The notes: generated by a model not told the origin, from the letters alone. Counted from the stretch's first letter, positions 1-5,465 are shown. The stretch is 6,276 nt of DNA from Paenibacillus sp. UBA6285 (GCA_002438345.1 DJUJ01000097.1:554-6829); one strand, 5' to 3'. Translations and numbers: made by a program.

Positions 1-564
1 AATGGATGACTCCAGTGCAAGTTTTTCATCACGAAACACACTTTCCTTCATCTCATGAGATACAGCCGTTCTTAGCAGCAAGGAGAGGCTGGCAAAGACG
101 TTCTCAATTTGCTTGATGTATTGCTTACGTGGTTTCGGAGGAACTACTATAATATTGATTAGAAATGCAGAAACAATCCCTGTCAATGTTAATAAGAAAC
201 GGTTCAGTGCGAACTGCCATTCACCAGAAGCCTCCATCACTGTTATAACAGTTACTAGTGTCAGACTAATTGTATCCGCTCGGTTAATTTTCATACTGAT
301 CATAATAACAAGAATGCAGACCAAACCAACCCCAATTGGGCTATTGGATAACAGCATTCCACCCAGTAGAGCAAGTACCGCACCCATTGTACTAGTCGTG
401 AGCTGGTCAAGAAAATAACGCCAAGAGCGATAAATCGATGGCTGCATAGCGAAAATTGCTGCAATCGCAGCGCCCACAGAAGATGGAAAATGTAGCAGTT
501 CGGCTAAATACAAGGCAAGCGTGACTGCCATTCCTGTTTTAAATATGCGAGCTCCAAAAGCCAA
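1..564 (-). CDS. Aromatic acid exporter family (ArAE_1/FUSC-like) membrane protein, 3' end cut off
   Basis: Reading the minus strand from 564 gives 188 uninterrupted residues that continue past the left edge. The protein starts MAFGARIFKTGMAV and has a run of hydrophobic segments up to about residue 140. Features typical of the DUF939/ArAE_1 family are MQPSIYRSWR near residue 40, a hydrophobic stretch with NRFLLTLTGIV near residue 120, and then VVPPKPRKQ leading into a cytosolic helical region. Members are inner-membrane proteins of about 320-350 residues, proposed to export aromatic acids or similar compounds; the substrate here is unknown. I chose the TTG start at 564-562 because the minus strand has AGGGGGG six bases upstream. 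An in-frame GTG at 591-589 has no such site. The gene is divergent from the secreted-protein gene at 727. The family is fairly sure; the transport role is inferred from family naming only. Confidence 0.8.
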   Translation of the reverse strand, partial: MAFGARIFKTGMAVTLALYLAELLHFPSSVGAAIAAIFAMQPSIYRSWRYFLDQLTTSTMGAVLALLGGMLLSNSPIGVGLVCILVIMISMKINRADTISLTLVTVITVMEASGEWQFALNRFLLTLTGIVSAFLINIIVVPPKPRKQYIKQIENVFASLSLLLRTAVSHEMKESVFRDEKLALESSI

Positions 565-726
565 AAATATCCCCCCTAAAAATTGGCCCACTCTGCAATA
601 TGGACATCTGCGAATCCCTCATTCTTCTAAATAAGATCATTTAAGCTCTAACTCATGATTCTTTCATCTTTCAGGGAATACTAATTCAAGTAAGTGCCTA
701 TCACATATAACATACGAGGTGAGTGA

Positions 727-1224
727 ATGAATAACAACATCAAAAAATTAGCGACCATCACGGCTGTTCTTTATCTCAGCCTATCTCCAGCTCTTGCTCC
801 TACTGGGAGAGCGGCAGCTGAGGATGTAACCTCCACTGCACCTGATTCTCATCCTTTGGAAAAAAGTCATAGACCCCATTCAGGAAAAGAGGGAAAATTC
901 AGAGCCGGTGGACATTTCATTATTTTCGAATCGGCCAAGCTTCTTGAAATGGATCGTACGGAGCTAATCAACAACCTAAAAGCAGGTAAAACGCTCCCCG
1001 AGCTTGCCTTCGAGAAGAAAGGCTGGACGGAAGATCAATATATTCAGAAGCTCAGCGAATCAGCAAGCCAAAGGCTGGATCAAGCCATCACCGAAGGACG
1101 TCTAACGAAAGACGAAGCCCAAAAGCTTAAAGCAGGACTTCCTTCTATGCTGAAGCAAAGAATAAGCAAGATGGGTCATTTCCAAGATCGTAAACCTTCG
1201 GAACATCATGTGATAAACCCTTAA
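727..1224 (+). CDS. Small secreted helical protein of unknown function
   Basis: This is a 165-residue protein preceded by GAGGTGAG at 716-723. Residues 1-31 look like a Sec signal peptide: a positive start (NNNIKK), a hydrophobic core (LATITAVLYLSLSPALA), and likely cleavage after the AAA near residue 31 or after ALA at 24. A short hydrophilic linker rich in His, Ser and Lys follows (about 34-60). The rest (65-148) is helical and contains a pattern seen in many unnamed Firmicute exported proteins: a helix with LLEMDRTELINNLKAGKTLPELAFEKKGW, then TEDQYIQKLSESASQRLDQAITEGRLTKDEAQKL. The LxxGKTLxELAxEKG pattern followed by a helical hairpin recurs in extracytoplasmic proteins without a defined activity. 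There is no cysteine or lipobox and no catalytic motif. It ends against a convergent PAP2 gene, and its likely terminator is at 1318-1357. I cannot assign a function. Confidence 0.85.
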   Translation: MNNNIKKLATITAVLYLSLSPALAPTGRAAAEDVTSTAPDSHPLEKSHRPHSGKEGKFRAGGHFIIFESAKLLEMDRTELINNLKAGKTLPELAFEKKGWTEDQYIQKLSESASQRLDQAITEGRLTKDEAQKLKAGLPSMLKQRISKMGHFQDRKPSEHHVINP

Positions 1225-1228
1225 AATA

Positions 1229-1285
1229 TCCCCACAAAGTGGTGCTTTGCTTCGATGCGTACTCAGGTACTTTGCGGGGGGCCCC
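1229..1285 (-). terminator. Structured element, probable terminator of the PAP2 gene or intergenic repeat
   Basis: CCCC plus CAAAGT (1230-1240) pairs with ACTTTG plus GGGG (1269-1279) around a loop of 28 bases. The one imperfect position is an A/C mismatch in plus-strand RNA but a G-U pair in minus-strand RNA, giving a continuous 11-bp stem there. In that direction the stem is followed by AUAUUUU, as expected of a terminator for the upstream PAP2 gene, although the U-tract is short. The loop is unusually long and holds a second CTTTG (1245-1249) that can also pair with CAAAG at 1235-1239. A GGGGCCCC block sits at 1278-1285. Such features are more elaborate than a plain terminator, so a dispersed repeat is the main alternative. 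Confidence 0.5.
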
Positions 1286-1317
1286 AAATATATACTTTCT
1301 GAACACTTCACTAATAG

Positions 1318-1357
1318 ACGGGTATCTTCATTCCTTATGAGGATATCCGTTTTTTAT
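1318..1357 (+). terminator. Intrinsic terminator of the secreted-protein gene
   Basis: Bases 1318-1331 pair with 1337-1350 in a 14-bp stem containing two G-U pairs around the loop TCCTT, followed on the plus strand by TTTTTAT. The hairpin spans the stop codon of the convergent PAP2 gene (1337-1335). In the minus direction it is followed by CTATTAG, which is not a U-tract, so it acts in the plus direction. Confidence 0.8.
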
Positions 1358-1976
1358 AGGCTTCAAATAGACCGATAGATAACATCAGCCACGCACCACT
1401 TGCAGCAAAACCACCAATTACGTCACTTGGATAATGGACACCCAGGTAAATACGACTCCAGCCAATGCCCACAGTCATGAATACTGTAAACATAATTAAT
1501 ATGATTCTTTCGCTTCTTCGCGGCAGATGACGCCACAGTAAATAGGCGATTACCCCATACAAAGAGAATGCTGCCATAGAATGTCCACTAGGAAAACTAT
1601 AACCGATCTCTTGGACAATGCGATGGAAATTCGGACGCTCCCTTTGATACCATAACTTCATAAGTGTATTCAATAGCTGTGAGCCTAATCCAACCCATAG
1701 GAACAGAATCAGCTCAAGCCGATGTTTCAGTAGAAAATAGAGCAGCGCCATCGTACCGATAGATATTCCAATCGCTACCTTGGAGGAACCAATCAGAGAT
1801 AATCCTTTTGCGAACGTGGTCAGCCCAGGTGATTCAGCGGATTGAACAAATTGAATAATATAGTTATCAAATGATGATGCCTTATTCATATGAACTAGTA
1901 CCGCTATAGCGACGAAACAAGCAGCAAACCCTATAAAATAACGAAAACCTCTAGACCAGTTCTGATAATAAAGCAT
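1335..1976 (-). CDS. PAP2-family membrane phosphatase
   Basis: This 213-residue integral membrane protein carries all three catalytic motifs of the PAP2 (type 2 phosphatidic acid phosphatase) superfamily. They are K107-x6-R114-P115 (KLWYQRERP), PSGH at 129-132, and SR-x5-H-x3-D at 174-185 (SRIYLGVHYPSD). In this family the two motif histidines (H132, H181) take part in the phosphohistidine mechanism and act on the outer face of the membrane. Hydrophobic segments lie at about 12-30, 55-82, 87-104, 134-150, 158-172 and 187-204, a six-helix layout. Substrates in Bacillales relatives include undecaprenyl pyrophosphate and phosphatidylglycerophosphate; nothing here separates these. I chose the ATG at 1976-1974 because GGAGG lies five bases upstream; an upstream in-frame ATG at 2066 would start inside the promoter region and has no good ribosome site. 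It is divergent from the Hfq-like gene. Confidence 0.93.
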   Translation of the reverse strand: MLYYQNWSRGFRYFIGFAACFVAIAVLVHMNKASSFDNYIIQFVQSAESPGLTTFAKGLSLIGSSKVAIGISIGTMALLYFLLKHRLELILFLWVGLGSQLLNTLMKLWYQRERPNFHRIVQEIGYSFPSGHSMAAFSLYGVIAYLLWRHLPRRSERIILIMFTVFMTVGIGWSRIYLGVHYPSDVIGGFAASGAWLMLSIGLFEAYKKRISS

Positions 1977-2036
1977 AAATACCTCCGTGTCTATTTTTGT
2001 GACTGTCGATCTCATTTCCTGAGAAGGTCTTACCCG

Positions 2037-2045
2037 TGCTATAAT
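2037..2045 (+). promoter_or_regulatory. Extended -10 promoter of the Hfq-like gene
   Basis: TGC followed by a perfect TATAAT at 2040-2045 forms an extended -10 box. No good -35 is seen at 16-18 bases (TTCCTG or TCCTGA), which is acceptable for an extended -10 promoter. Transcription would start near 2052, leaving a leader of about 35 bases before the GTG at 2087. The same TGCTATAAT is found before the LytTR gene. Confidence 0.65.
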
Positions 2046-2086
2046 TATAGAGAAATAAATACACAAAAAGATGGAGTGCTGCCAAA

Positions 2087-2308
2087 GTGGAGAGTCTAAA
2101 ATTGCAGGAGCGTTTGTTGAACCAGTTCATTTCCACAAAGGTGCCCGTGACGATTTTTACAACGAATGGTGTAAAAATGCAAGGAGTCGTAACCTCGTAT
2201 GATGCATTCACGATCACTTTACAAGGTCAAGGTGATGGCAGACAGAATGTTCTCTTCAAATCTGCAGTATCCACTATTGTACCTCTTAAGCCCGTCTCAC
2301 TCAAATAG
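2087..2308 (+). CDS. Stand-alone Hfq-like Sm-fold RNA-binding protein
   Basis: This 73-residue protein matches the full length and layout of bacterial Hfq. It has an N-terminal helix (LQERLLNQF, residues 6-14), Sm1 (VPVTIFTTNGVKMQGVVTSYDAF, about 19-41, with N27, G28, D39 and F41), a short turn (GQGDGRQ) and Sm2 ending STIVPLKPVSL. Hfq forms hexameric rings that bind U-rich RNA at the proximal face. The conserved Gln of the N-terminal helix (Q7, like E. coli Q8) and the Sm1 Phe (F41) are kept. The signature Tyr-Lys-His of Sm2 is Phe-Lys-Ser here (57-59), so the usual rim-pocket histidine is lost. It starts with GTG at 2087; no other in-frame start follows the upstream stop at 2048, and GGAG at 2073-2076 lies ten bases before it. 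In Bacillales hfq usually follows miaA; this gene stands alone, so a paralogue is likely. The Sm fold is sure; the RNA chaperone role is inferred. Confidence 0.88.
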   Translation: MESLKLQERLLNQFISTKVPVTIFTTNGVKMQGVVTSYDAFTITLQGQGDGRQNVLFKSAVSTIVPLKPVSLK

Positions 2309-2344
2309 TTCTCTAGCTCATTACACTTCTTCATCCTAATTTCA

Positions 2345-2392
2345 AATAAAGGGAACACCGGACTTCATATCCGGTGTTCCCTTTATTATTTT
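2345..2392. terminator. Bidirectional terminator between the Hfq-like and lactonase genes
   Basis: A perfect 18-bp stem (2345-2362 with 2370-2387) encloses a 7-base loop, CTTCATA. The plus strand continues ATTTTC, and the minus strand ends its stem TTTATT followed by TGAAATT. It lies between two convergent genes and probably ends both transcripts. Confidence 0.88.
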
Positions 2393-2433
2393 CTTAAGTT
2401 GTCTTATTCACTCTTGTAAACGCGAGTTTCTTT

Positions 2434-3540
2434 TTAAACAGGAAAAATCACAGGCTTCACACATACCGGCTTGGATACCTCGGCCGTATTTCCAGTAAAT
2501 ACGAGACGACCAGTAGCCGCTTCGATAGAGAACACAACCAGGTTATTGGCATCACGATTCGCAACAATAAGATAAGCCCCATCCGGAGTTAAAGTGAAGT
2601 GTCGTGGATGCCCTCCGCGAGTAGATACATATTCAATTAGTGTAAGCTTAGCAGTAGCGTTATCCACCGCAAACACTGCGATGTTATCAGCTCCACGGTT
2701 AGAAGCGTATAGATATCTTCCATCTAATGAAGTAGCAATTTCGGCACAAGTATTCTCTTCATTGAAATCTTCAGGCAAAGTTGAAACTGTATCTACAGTG
2801 TGTAGAGTCCCTGTAGCACTGTCATATGTAAACGATGTAATAGTGGAATCCACCTCGTTAATTACATAAGCAGACTTTCCATCCGGATGAAAAGTGAAAT
2901 GACGAGGTCCAGCTCCTGGATGAAGTGCAGTATCACCGTGAACTTCAAGTTTGCCCATGTCACTATTGATTCTGTATGACCGAATTAAATCAAGCCCAAG
3001 ATCAGAGACGAATAGATACTGCCCGTCAGGACTGAAAATAGCCGAATGGGGATGCGGGCGATCTTGACGTTCAGGATGTTGACCGTGGCCGGAATGAACC
3101 ACGACATCCGTTAGTTGATCAGCGACTTTATCTTCATTTAATGTGATCAAGCCTACACTTCCACCATGATAACTACATACAACAACGTATTTATCGTTCA
3201 GGTCTCTAGAAATATGGCATGTGGTCGTTTGACGATTCCCTGAAGCAGGCATTGAGGCTATTCGGTTCAATTCACTCAATTTTCCACTCTTTGAATCGAT
3301 AGCAAAGGTAACTACTTCTCCTTCTTTACCACCCTCACCATTTGGCTTTTCTCCTATGGCATATAAACGAAGGGCTGCAGCATCCACATTTACAAAGGTG
3401 GGGTTGGTTAATCCCTGAACCGAGTCGATTAACTTTAACGTACCTCCTGCTTCGCCATCGAATTCAAATACCTGCACTCCGCTTTCCGCGGCACTTGCAT
3501 AGGAACCCGTAAACAGCAATAACTTATTCTGCTCTTTCAT
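2434..3540 (-). CDS. Beta-propeller lactonase, 6-phosphogluconolactonase-like (YkgB/Pgl type)
   Basis: This 368-residue protein belongs to the seven-bladed beta-propeller lactonase family, which includes E. coli Pgl and B. subtilis YkgB (about 330-350 residues). Family enzymes hydrolyse 6-phosphogluconolactone in the oxidative pentose phosphate pathway. Blade repeats show as recurring S/TPDGxYLxVANR patterns: IFSPDGQYLFVSDLG (168-182), PRHFTFHPDGKSAYVINE (212-229), IATSLDGRYLYASNRG (268-283) and PRHFTLTPDGAYLIVANRD (312-330). PHPHS at 162-166 and the two G-x-PRHF sequences are typical family positions. The protein starts LLLFTGSYAS with no signal peptide, so it is cytosolic. The ATG at 3540 is supported by GGAGGAGG eight to nine bases upstream. 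It is divergent from the LytTR gene and convergent with the Hfq-like gene. The fold is sure; the exact sugar lactone is not proven, since this family also has members of other or unknown specificity. Confidence 0.88.
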   Translation of the reverse strand: MKEQNKLLLFTGSYASAAESGVQVFEFDGEAGGTLKLIDSVQGLTNPTFVNVDAAALRLYAIGEKPNGEGGKEGEVVTFAIDSKSGKLSELNRIASMPASGNRQTTTCHISRDLNDKYVVVCSYHGGSVGLITLNEDKVADQLTDVVVHSGHGQHPERQDRPHPHSAIFSPDGQYLFVSDLGLDLIRSYRINSDMGKLEVHGDTALHPGAGPRHFTFHPDGKSAYVINEVDSTITSFTYDSATGTLHTVDTVSTLPEDFNEENTCAEIATSLDGRYLYASNRGADNIAVFAVDNATAKLTLIEYVSTRGGHPRHFTLTPDGAYLIVANRDANNLVVFSIEAATGRLVFTGNTAEVSKPVCVKPVIFPV

Positions 3541-3568
3541 CTCTATATTCCTCCTCCAAAGTATTGCT

Positions 3569-3598
3569 ATTATATAATTTACAATTTTTATACGTTAA
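3569..3598 (-). promoter_or_regulatory. Predicted promoter of the lactonase gene
   Basis: On the minus strand TTAACG (3598-3593) and a perfect TATAAT (3574-3569) are 18 bases apart. Transcription would start near 3562, giving a leader of about 22 bases that includes the ribosome site. The -35 matches the SigA consensus at four of six positions and overlaps the left arm of an inverted repeat at 3591-3615. Confidence 0.5.
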
Positions 3599-3615
3599 TG
3601 ACAAACGATAACGTA
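3591..3615. promoter_or_regulatory. Inverted repeat TACGTTA-N11-TAACGTA, candidate operator
   Basis: TACGTTA at 3591-3597 and its exact complement TAACGTA at 3609-3615 are 11 bases apart, so the arm centres are 18 bases apart. The left arm extended to TACGTTAAT fits the 9-base pattern reported for LytTR-domain binding sites, [TA][AC][CA]GTTN[AG][TG]. It overlaps the -35 of the lactonase promoter and lies about 55-80 bases upstream of the LytTR -10 box. Confidence 0.4.
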
Positions 3616-3646
3616 AAAAGTGTGACAAATAGTTCAAAAATAAGGC

Positions 3647-3675
3647 TTTCCAACGATTAGCTATTGTGCTATAAT
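3647..3675 (+). promoter_or_regulatory. Promoter of the LytTR gene
   Basis: TTTCCA (3647-3652, four of six consensus positions) and a perfect TATAAT (3670-3675) are 17 bases apart. TGC directly before the -10 makes it an extended -10 box. Transcription would start near 3682, inside the cre match at 3675-3688, leaving a leader of about 40 bases. Confidence 0.72.
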
Positions 3676-3688
3676 GAAAGCGCTAACA
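3675..3688. promoter_or_regulatory. Candidate CcpA-binding cre site at the LytTR promoter
   Basis: TGAAAGCGCTAACA matches the 14-base cre consensus TGWAANCGNTNWCA at every position. It begins at the last base of the -10 box and covers the predicted transcription start, a position where CcpA normally represses. Inference: the LytTR gene is under carbon catabolite repression. Confidence 0.65.
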
Positions 3689-3722
3689 TTAGTCTTTTAT
3701 TAAGTACAAAGGGGGAACATGA

Positions 3723-4058
3723 ATGAGTAGCATCCTGCTGGAAGCCAGAAATGTATACGAGGACTTCGAGGTGGAAACAGACATTCTGTTCTTTAAGGTC
3801 GGAGACCATGATTTGGTCATTTTTCACGGCAGAAACTATAACATAAAAAAGAGAATGACTGCCGAGCAATTGAAACGATTGTTATCTAATTCAACTTACT
3901 ATCATGTGTACGGTGGCTGTTATGTCAATCTGAACAAAATCAGTTCTATCGAAGACGACTGCATTTATTTCGGAGAAAAGGGCCTATTTGCTAAAACCGT
4001 ACGTGTCCCAAGACGAAAACAAGAAAGTATTCGTCATCTATTGAAAGGACTGAAGTAA
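3723..4058 (+). CDS. Single-domain LytTR-family DNA-binding regulator
   Basis: This 111-residue protein consists almost only of a LytTR DNA-binding domain. Residues 20-40 (DILFFKVGDHDLVIFHGRNY) are the first strands, 46-56 (TAEQLKRLLSN) a helix, 60-73 (YHVYGGCYVNLNKI) the family hallmark of the form F-x-R-x-H-x-S-Y-x-V-N-x-x-x-I, and 93-98 (VRVPRR) the last strand and basic segment. The usual His-Arg-Ser of the hallmark is changed (HVYGGC), while YVNLNKI is intact. LytTR domains normally follow a response-regulator receiver; none is present, nor is a nearby kinase or membrane segment, so the input signal is unknown. The ATG at 3723 follows AAAGGGGG at 3708-3715, seven bases away. It is probably transcribed alone, with cre control at its promoter. 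It may bind the TACGTT sites in the shared upstream region; that is inference. Confidence 0.85.
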   Translation: MSSILLEARNVYEDFEVETDILFFKVGDHDLVIFHGRNYNIKKRMTAEQLKRLLSNSTYYHVYGGCYVNLNKISSIEDDCIYFGEKGLFAKTVRVPRRKQESIRHLLKGLK

Positions 4059-4074
4059 ACATCTTATTCCCATA

Positions 4075-4121
4075 AGCCGGAAGGGCATGTTACCGATGCC
4101 ATTTCCGGCTTTTTGCTTTTT
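4075..4121 (+). terminator. Intrinsic terminator after the LytTR gene
   Basis: AGCCGGAA at 4075-4082 pairs with TTCCGGCT at 4103-4110. Inside it GGCAT at 4084-4088 pairs with ATGCC at 4096-4100, next to a small asymmetric internal loop. TTTTGCTTTTT follows on the plus strand, 16 bases after the stop codon. Confidence 0.88.
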
Positions 4122-4133
4122 ATTAATAGAAAC

Positions 4134-4161
4134 TTAAAAAGATCCTATCTTTTTTTATACT
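4134..4161 (+). promoter_or_regulatory. Possible promoter of the prsA-like gene
   Basis: TTAAAA (4134-4139, four of six) and TATACT (4156-4161, five of six) are 16 bases apart. The start point would be near 4168, leaving a leader of about 75 bases. It lies just after the LytTR terminator, as expected if the gene has its own promoter. The region is very A+T-rich, so a chance match is possible. Confidence 0.4.
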
Positions 4162-4243
4162 TTCTTAAGGTTTAGGATCAGGATTTCTGTTAAAGTTGTA
4201 AATAGACAAGCAACACCTATATTGAAGGGAGTCATTACTAATA

Positions 4244-5413
4244 ATGGACAAAAAAGATCTGAATGGAAATGAGAACTTAGAAAACAACGGTACTACGGAA
4301 GAAGAGTTGAACACTTCCGAGAATATCAATGAAGGAACTGAAGTGGAGGTCTTAGCTGCTGAAGAACCTGTGAATACAACAAAAGAGGACAGTATTCCAG
4401 TAATGAACAAAGTCGGCAGTTCCAACAATACGACCCCACCCGCTCCACCAGTTTCTCCCAAAGGTAACAAGGGCTGGATGATTGCCTCCGTTGTTCTGGC
4501 TGCGGCACTCATTATTGTACTAATTAAGCCTCCTTTCCAAAAGGACGACAGTAAAACAGCTGTTGCTACTGTTAACGGAACGAACAATACTAAAGCACAA
4601 CTTTACGATAAATTGATCGAAGCAGGCGGAGAAAGCACGCTGCAAGCTATGATTACTACAGAGCTCGTTGACCAAGAGGCTAAGAAAGCTAAGGTTACAG
4701 TTACTGACGAAGACATCAATGATGAATTAAAAGATCTTCAAGCACAATTCGGTGGAGAAGCTGAACTTACCGCTGCATTATCGCAAAGCTCAATGACCGT
4801 TGATGACTTGAAGAAGCAAATGCCACTGCAAGTAAAACTGCGTAAGATTCTTGAGCCGCAAGTGACTGTAACTGACCAAGAAATCAAAGATTACTATGAA
4901 GCAAATAAAGCTACTTTCAATGAAGAAGAACAAGTTCGTGCTTCCCACATTCTCGTTAAGACTAAAGAAGAAGCAGATGCAATTCTGAAGCAATTGAAAG
5001 ATGGAGCAGATTTCGCTGAACTTGCTAAAGAAAAGTCATCGGATACTGGCTCCAAGGCTAATGGCGGAGATCTAGGCTTCTTCAAACGTGGAGATATGGT
5101 ACCTGCATTCTCCGATGTAGCCTTTAAACTTAAAGTTGGGGAAACAAGTGATGCTGTGAAATCCGATTACGGTTATCACATCATTAAAGTATCCGACCAC
5201 AAAGACGCTAAAAACTACACCCTGGAAGAAAAGAAAGATGACATCAAAAAGACACTCGTGTCTCAAAAGGTTTCCACTCTTTCCTCCACTTGGTTGTCAG
5301 AAACAACTGCAAAAGCAAAAATCACAAATTCACTTACGGATGCAAAAAAAGATGCAACAACTTCTCCTGAGCCATCTGCAAGTGCAGAAGCAGGAACTAA
5401 GTCTTCTAAATAA
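4244..5413 (+). CDS. prsA: Membrane-anchored PrsA-like foldase (parvulin-type peptidyl-prolyl isomerase)
   Basis: This 389-residue protein speeds cis-trans isomerisation of proline bonds and helps exported proteins fold outside the membrane. An acidic, Asn/Glu-rich N-terminal segment (1-62) and a Pro-rich linker (64-72) precede one membrane helix (78-94). A SurA_N-like helical domain (about 104-220) and a complete rotamase domain (229-318) follow. The rotamase has parvulin core residues H235 (ASHILVK), M285 and F289 (GDMVPAF) and H312 (YGYHIIKV). The Ser/Ala/Glu/Lys tail (367-389) is low in complexity. Classical PrsA is a lipoprotein of about 290 residues; this one contains no cysteine, so it is anchored by the helix with its N-terminus inside. 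The ATG has AAGGGAG 12 bases upstream, a longer gap than usual, but no other in-frame start is near. The symbol refers to the family; it need not be the main PrsA of the cell. Confidence 0.88.
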   Translation: MDKKDLNGNENLENNGTTEEELNTSENINEGTEVEVLAAEEPVNTTKEDSIPVMNKVGSSNNTTPPAPPVSPKGNKGWMIASVVLAAALIIVLIKPPFQKDDSKTAVATVNGTNNTKAQLYDKLIEAGGESTLQAMITTELVDQEAKKAKVTVTDEDINDELKDLQAQFGGEAELTAALSQSSMTVDDLKKQMPLQVKLRKILEPQVTVTDQEIKDYYEANKATFNEEEQVRASHILVKTKEEADAILKQLKDGADFAELAKEKSSDTGSKANGGDLGFFKRGDMVPAFSDVAFKLKVGETSDAVKSDYGYHIIKVSDHKDAKNYTLEEKKDDIKKTLVSQKVSTLSSTWLSETTAKAKITNSLTDAKKDATTSPEPSASAEAGTKSSK

Positions 5414-5422
5414 TTCGACTGT

Positions 5423-5465
5423 AAAAAGCAGGACAAGCGTTAATAAGCGCTGTCCTGCTTTTTTT
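5423..5465. terminator. Bidirectional terminator between the prsA-like and nitroreductase genes
   Basis: AAAAAGCAGGAC (5423-5434) pairs with GTCCTGCTTTTT (5452-5463). After a bulged A at 5435 the stem continues with AGCG (5436-5439) against CGCT (5448-5451). Both strands end in runs of T: seven on plus (5459-5465) and five on minus. It serves both convergent genes. Confidence 0.9.

Noticed and set aside
113..418. Plus-strand open frame of 101 codons
   Set aside because: It is antisense to the exporter frame, which has strong membrane-protein features and a good ribosome site; the plus frame has none.
1102..1311. Minus-strand open frame of 69 codons
   Set aside because: It runs through the structured element and antisense to the secreted-protein gene, has no ribosome site and resembles no family.
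1977..2066. Longer N-terminus of the PAP2 protein starting at 2066
   Set aside because: The extra 30 residues are unlike PAP2 proteins and cover the promoter region, while the ATG at 1976 has an ideal GGAGG.
3621..3638. TGTGA-N6-GTTCAA resembling a Crp/Fnr or Rex site
   Set aside because: Only the left half fits; the right half matches too few positions.
4136..4154. AAAAAGAT-CCT-ATCTTTTT hairpin
   Set aside because: The stem is nearly all A-T with a 3-base loop and follows a strong terminator directly; it is probably chance in an A+T-rich region that may hold the prsA promoter.
4196..4223. TTGTAA and TATATT 16 bases apart just before the prsA-like gene
   Set aside because: The start point would fall inside or past the Shine-Dalgarno at 4225-4231, leaving no usable leader.
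4165..4587. Minus-strand open frame of 140 codons over the start of the prsA-like gene
   Set aside because: It is a shadow of the low-complexity N-terminal coding region and has no family resemblance or ribosome site.
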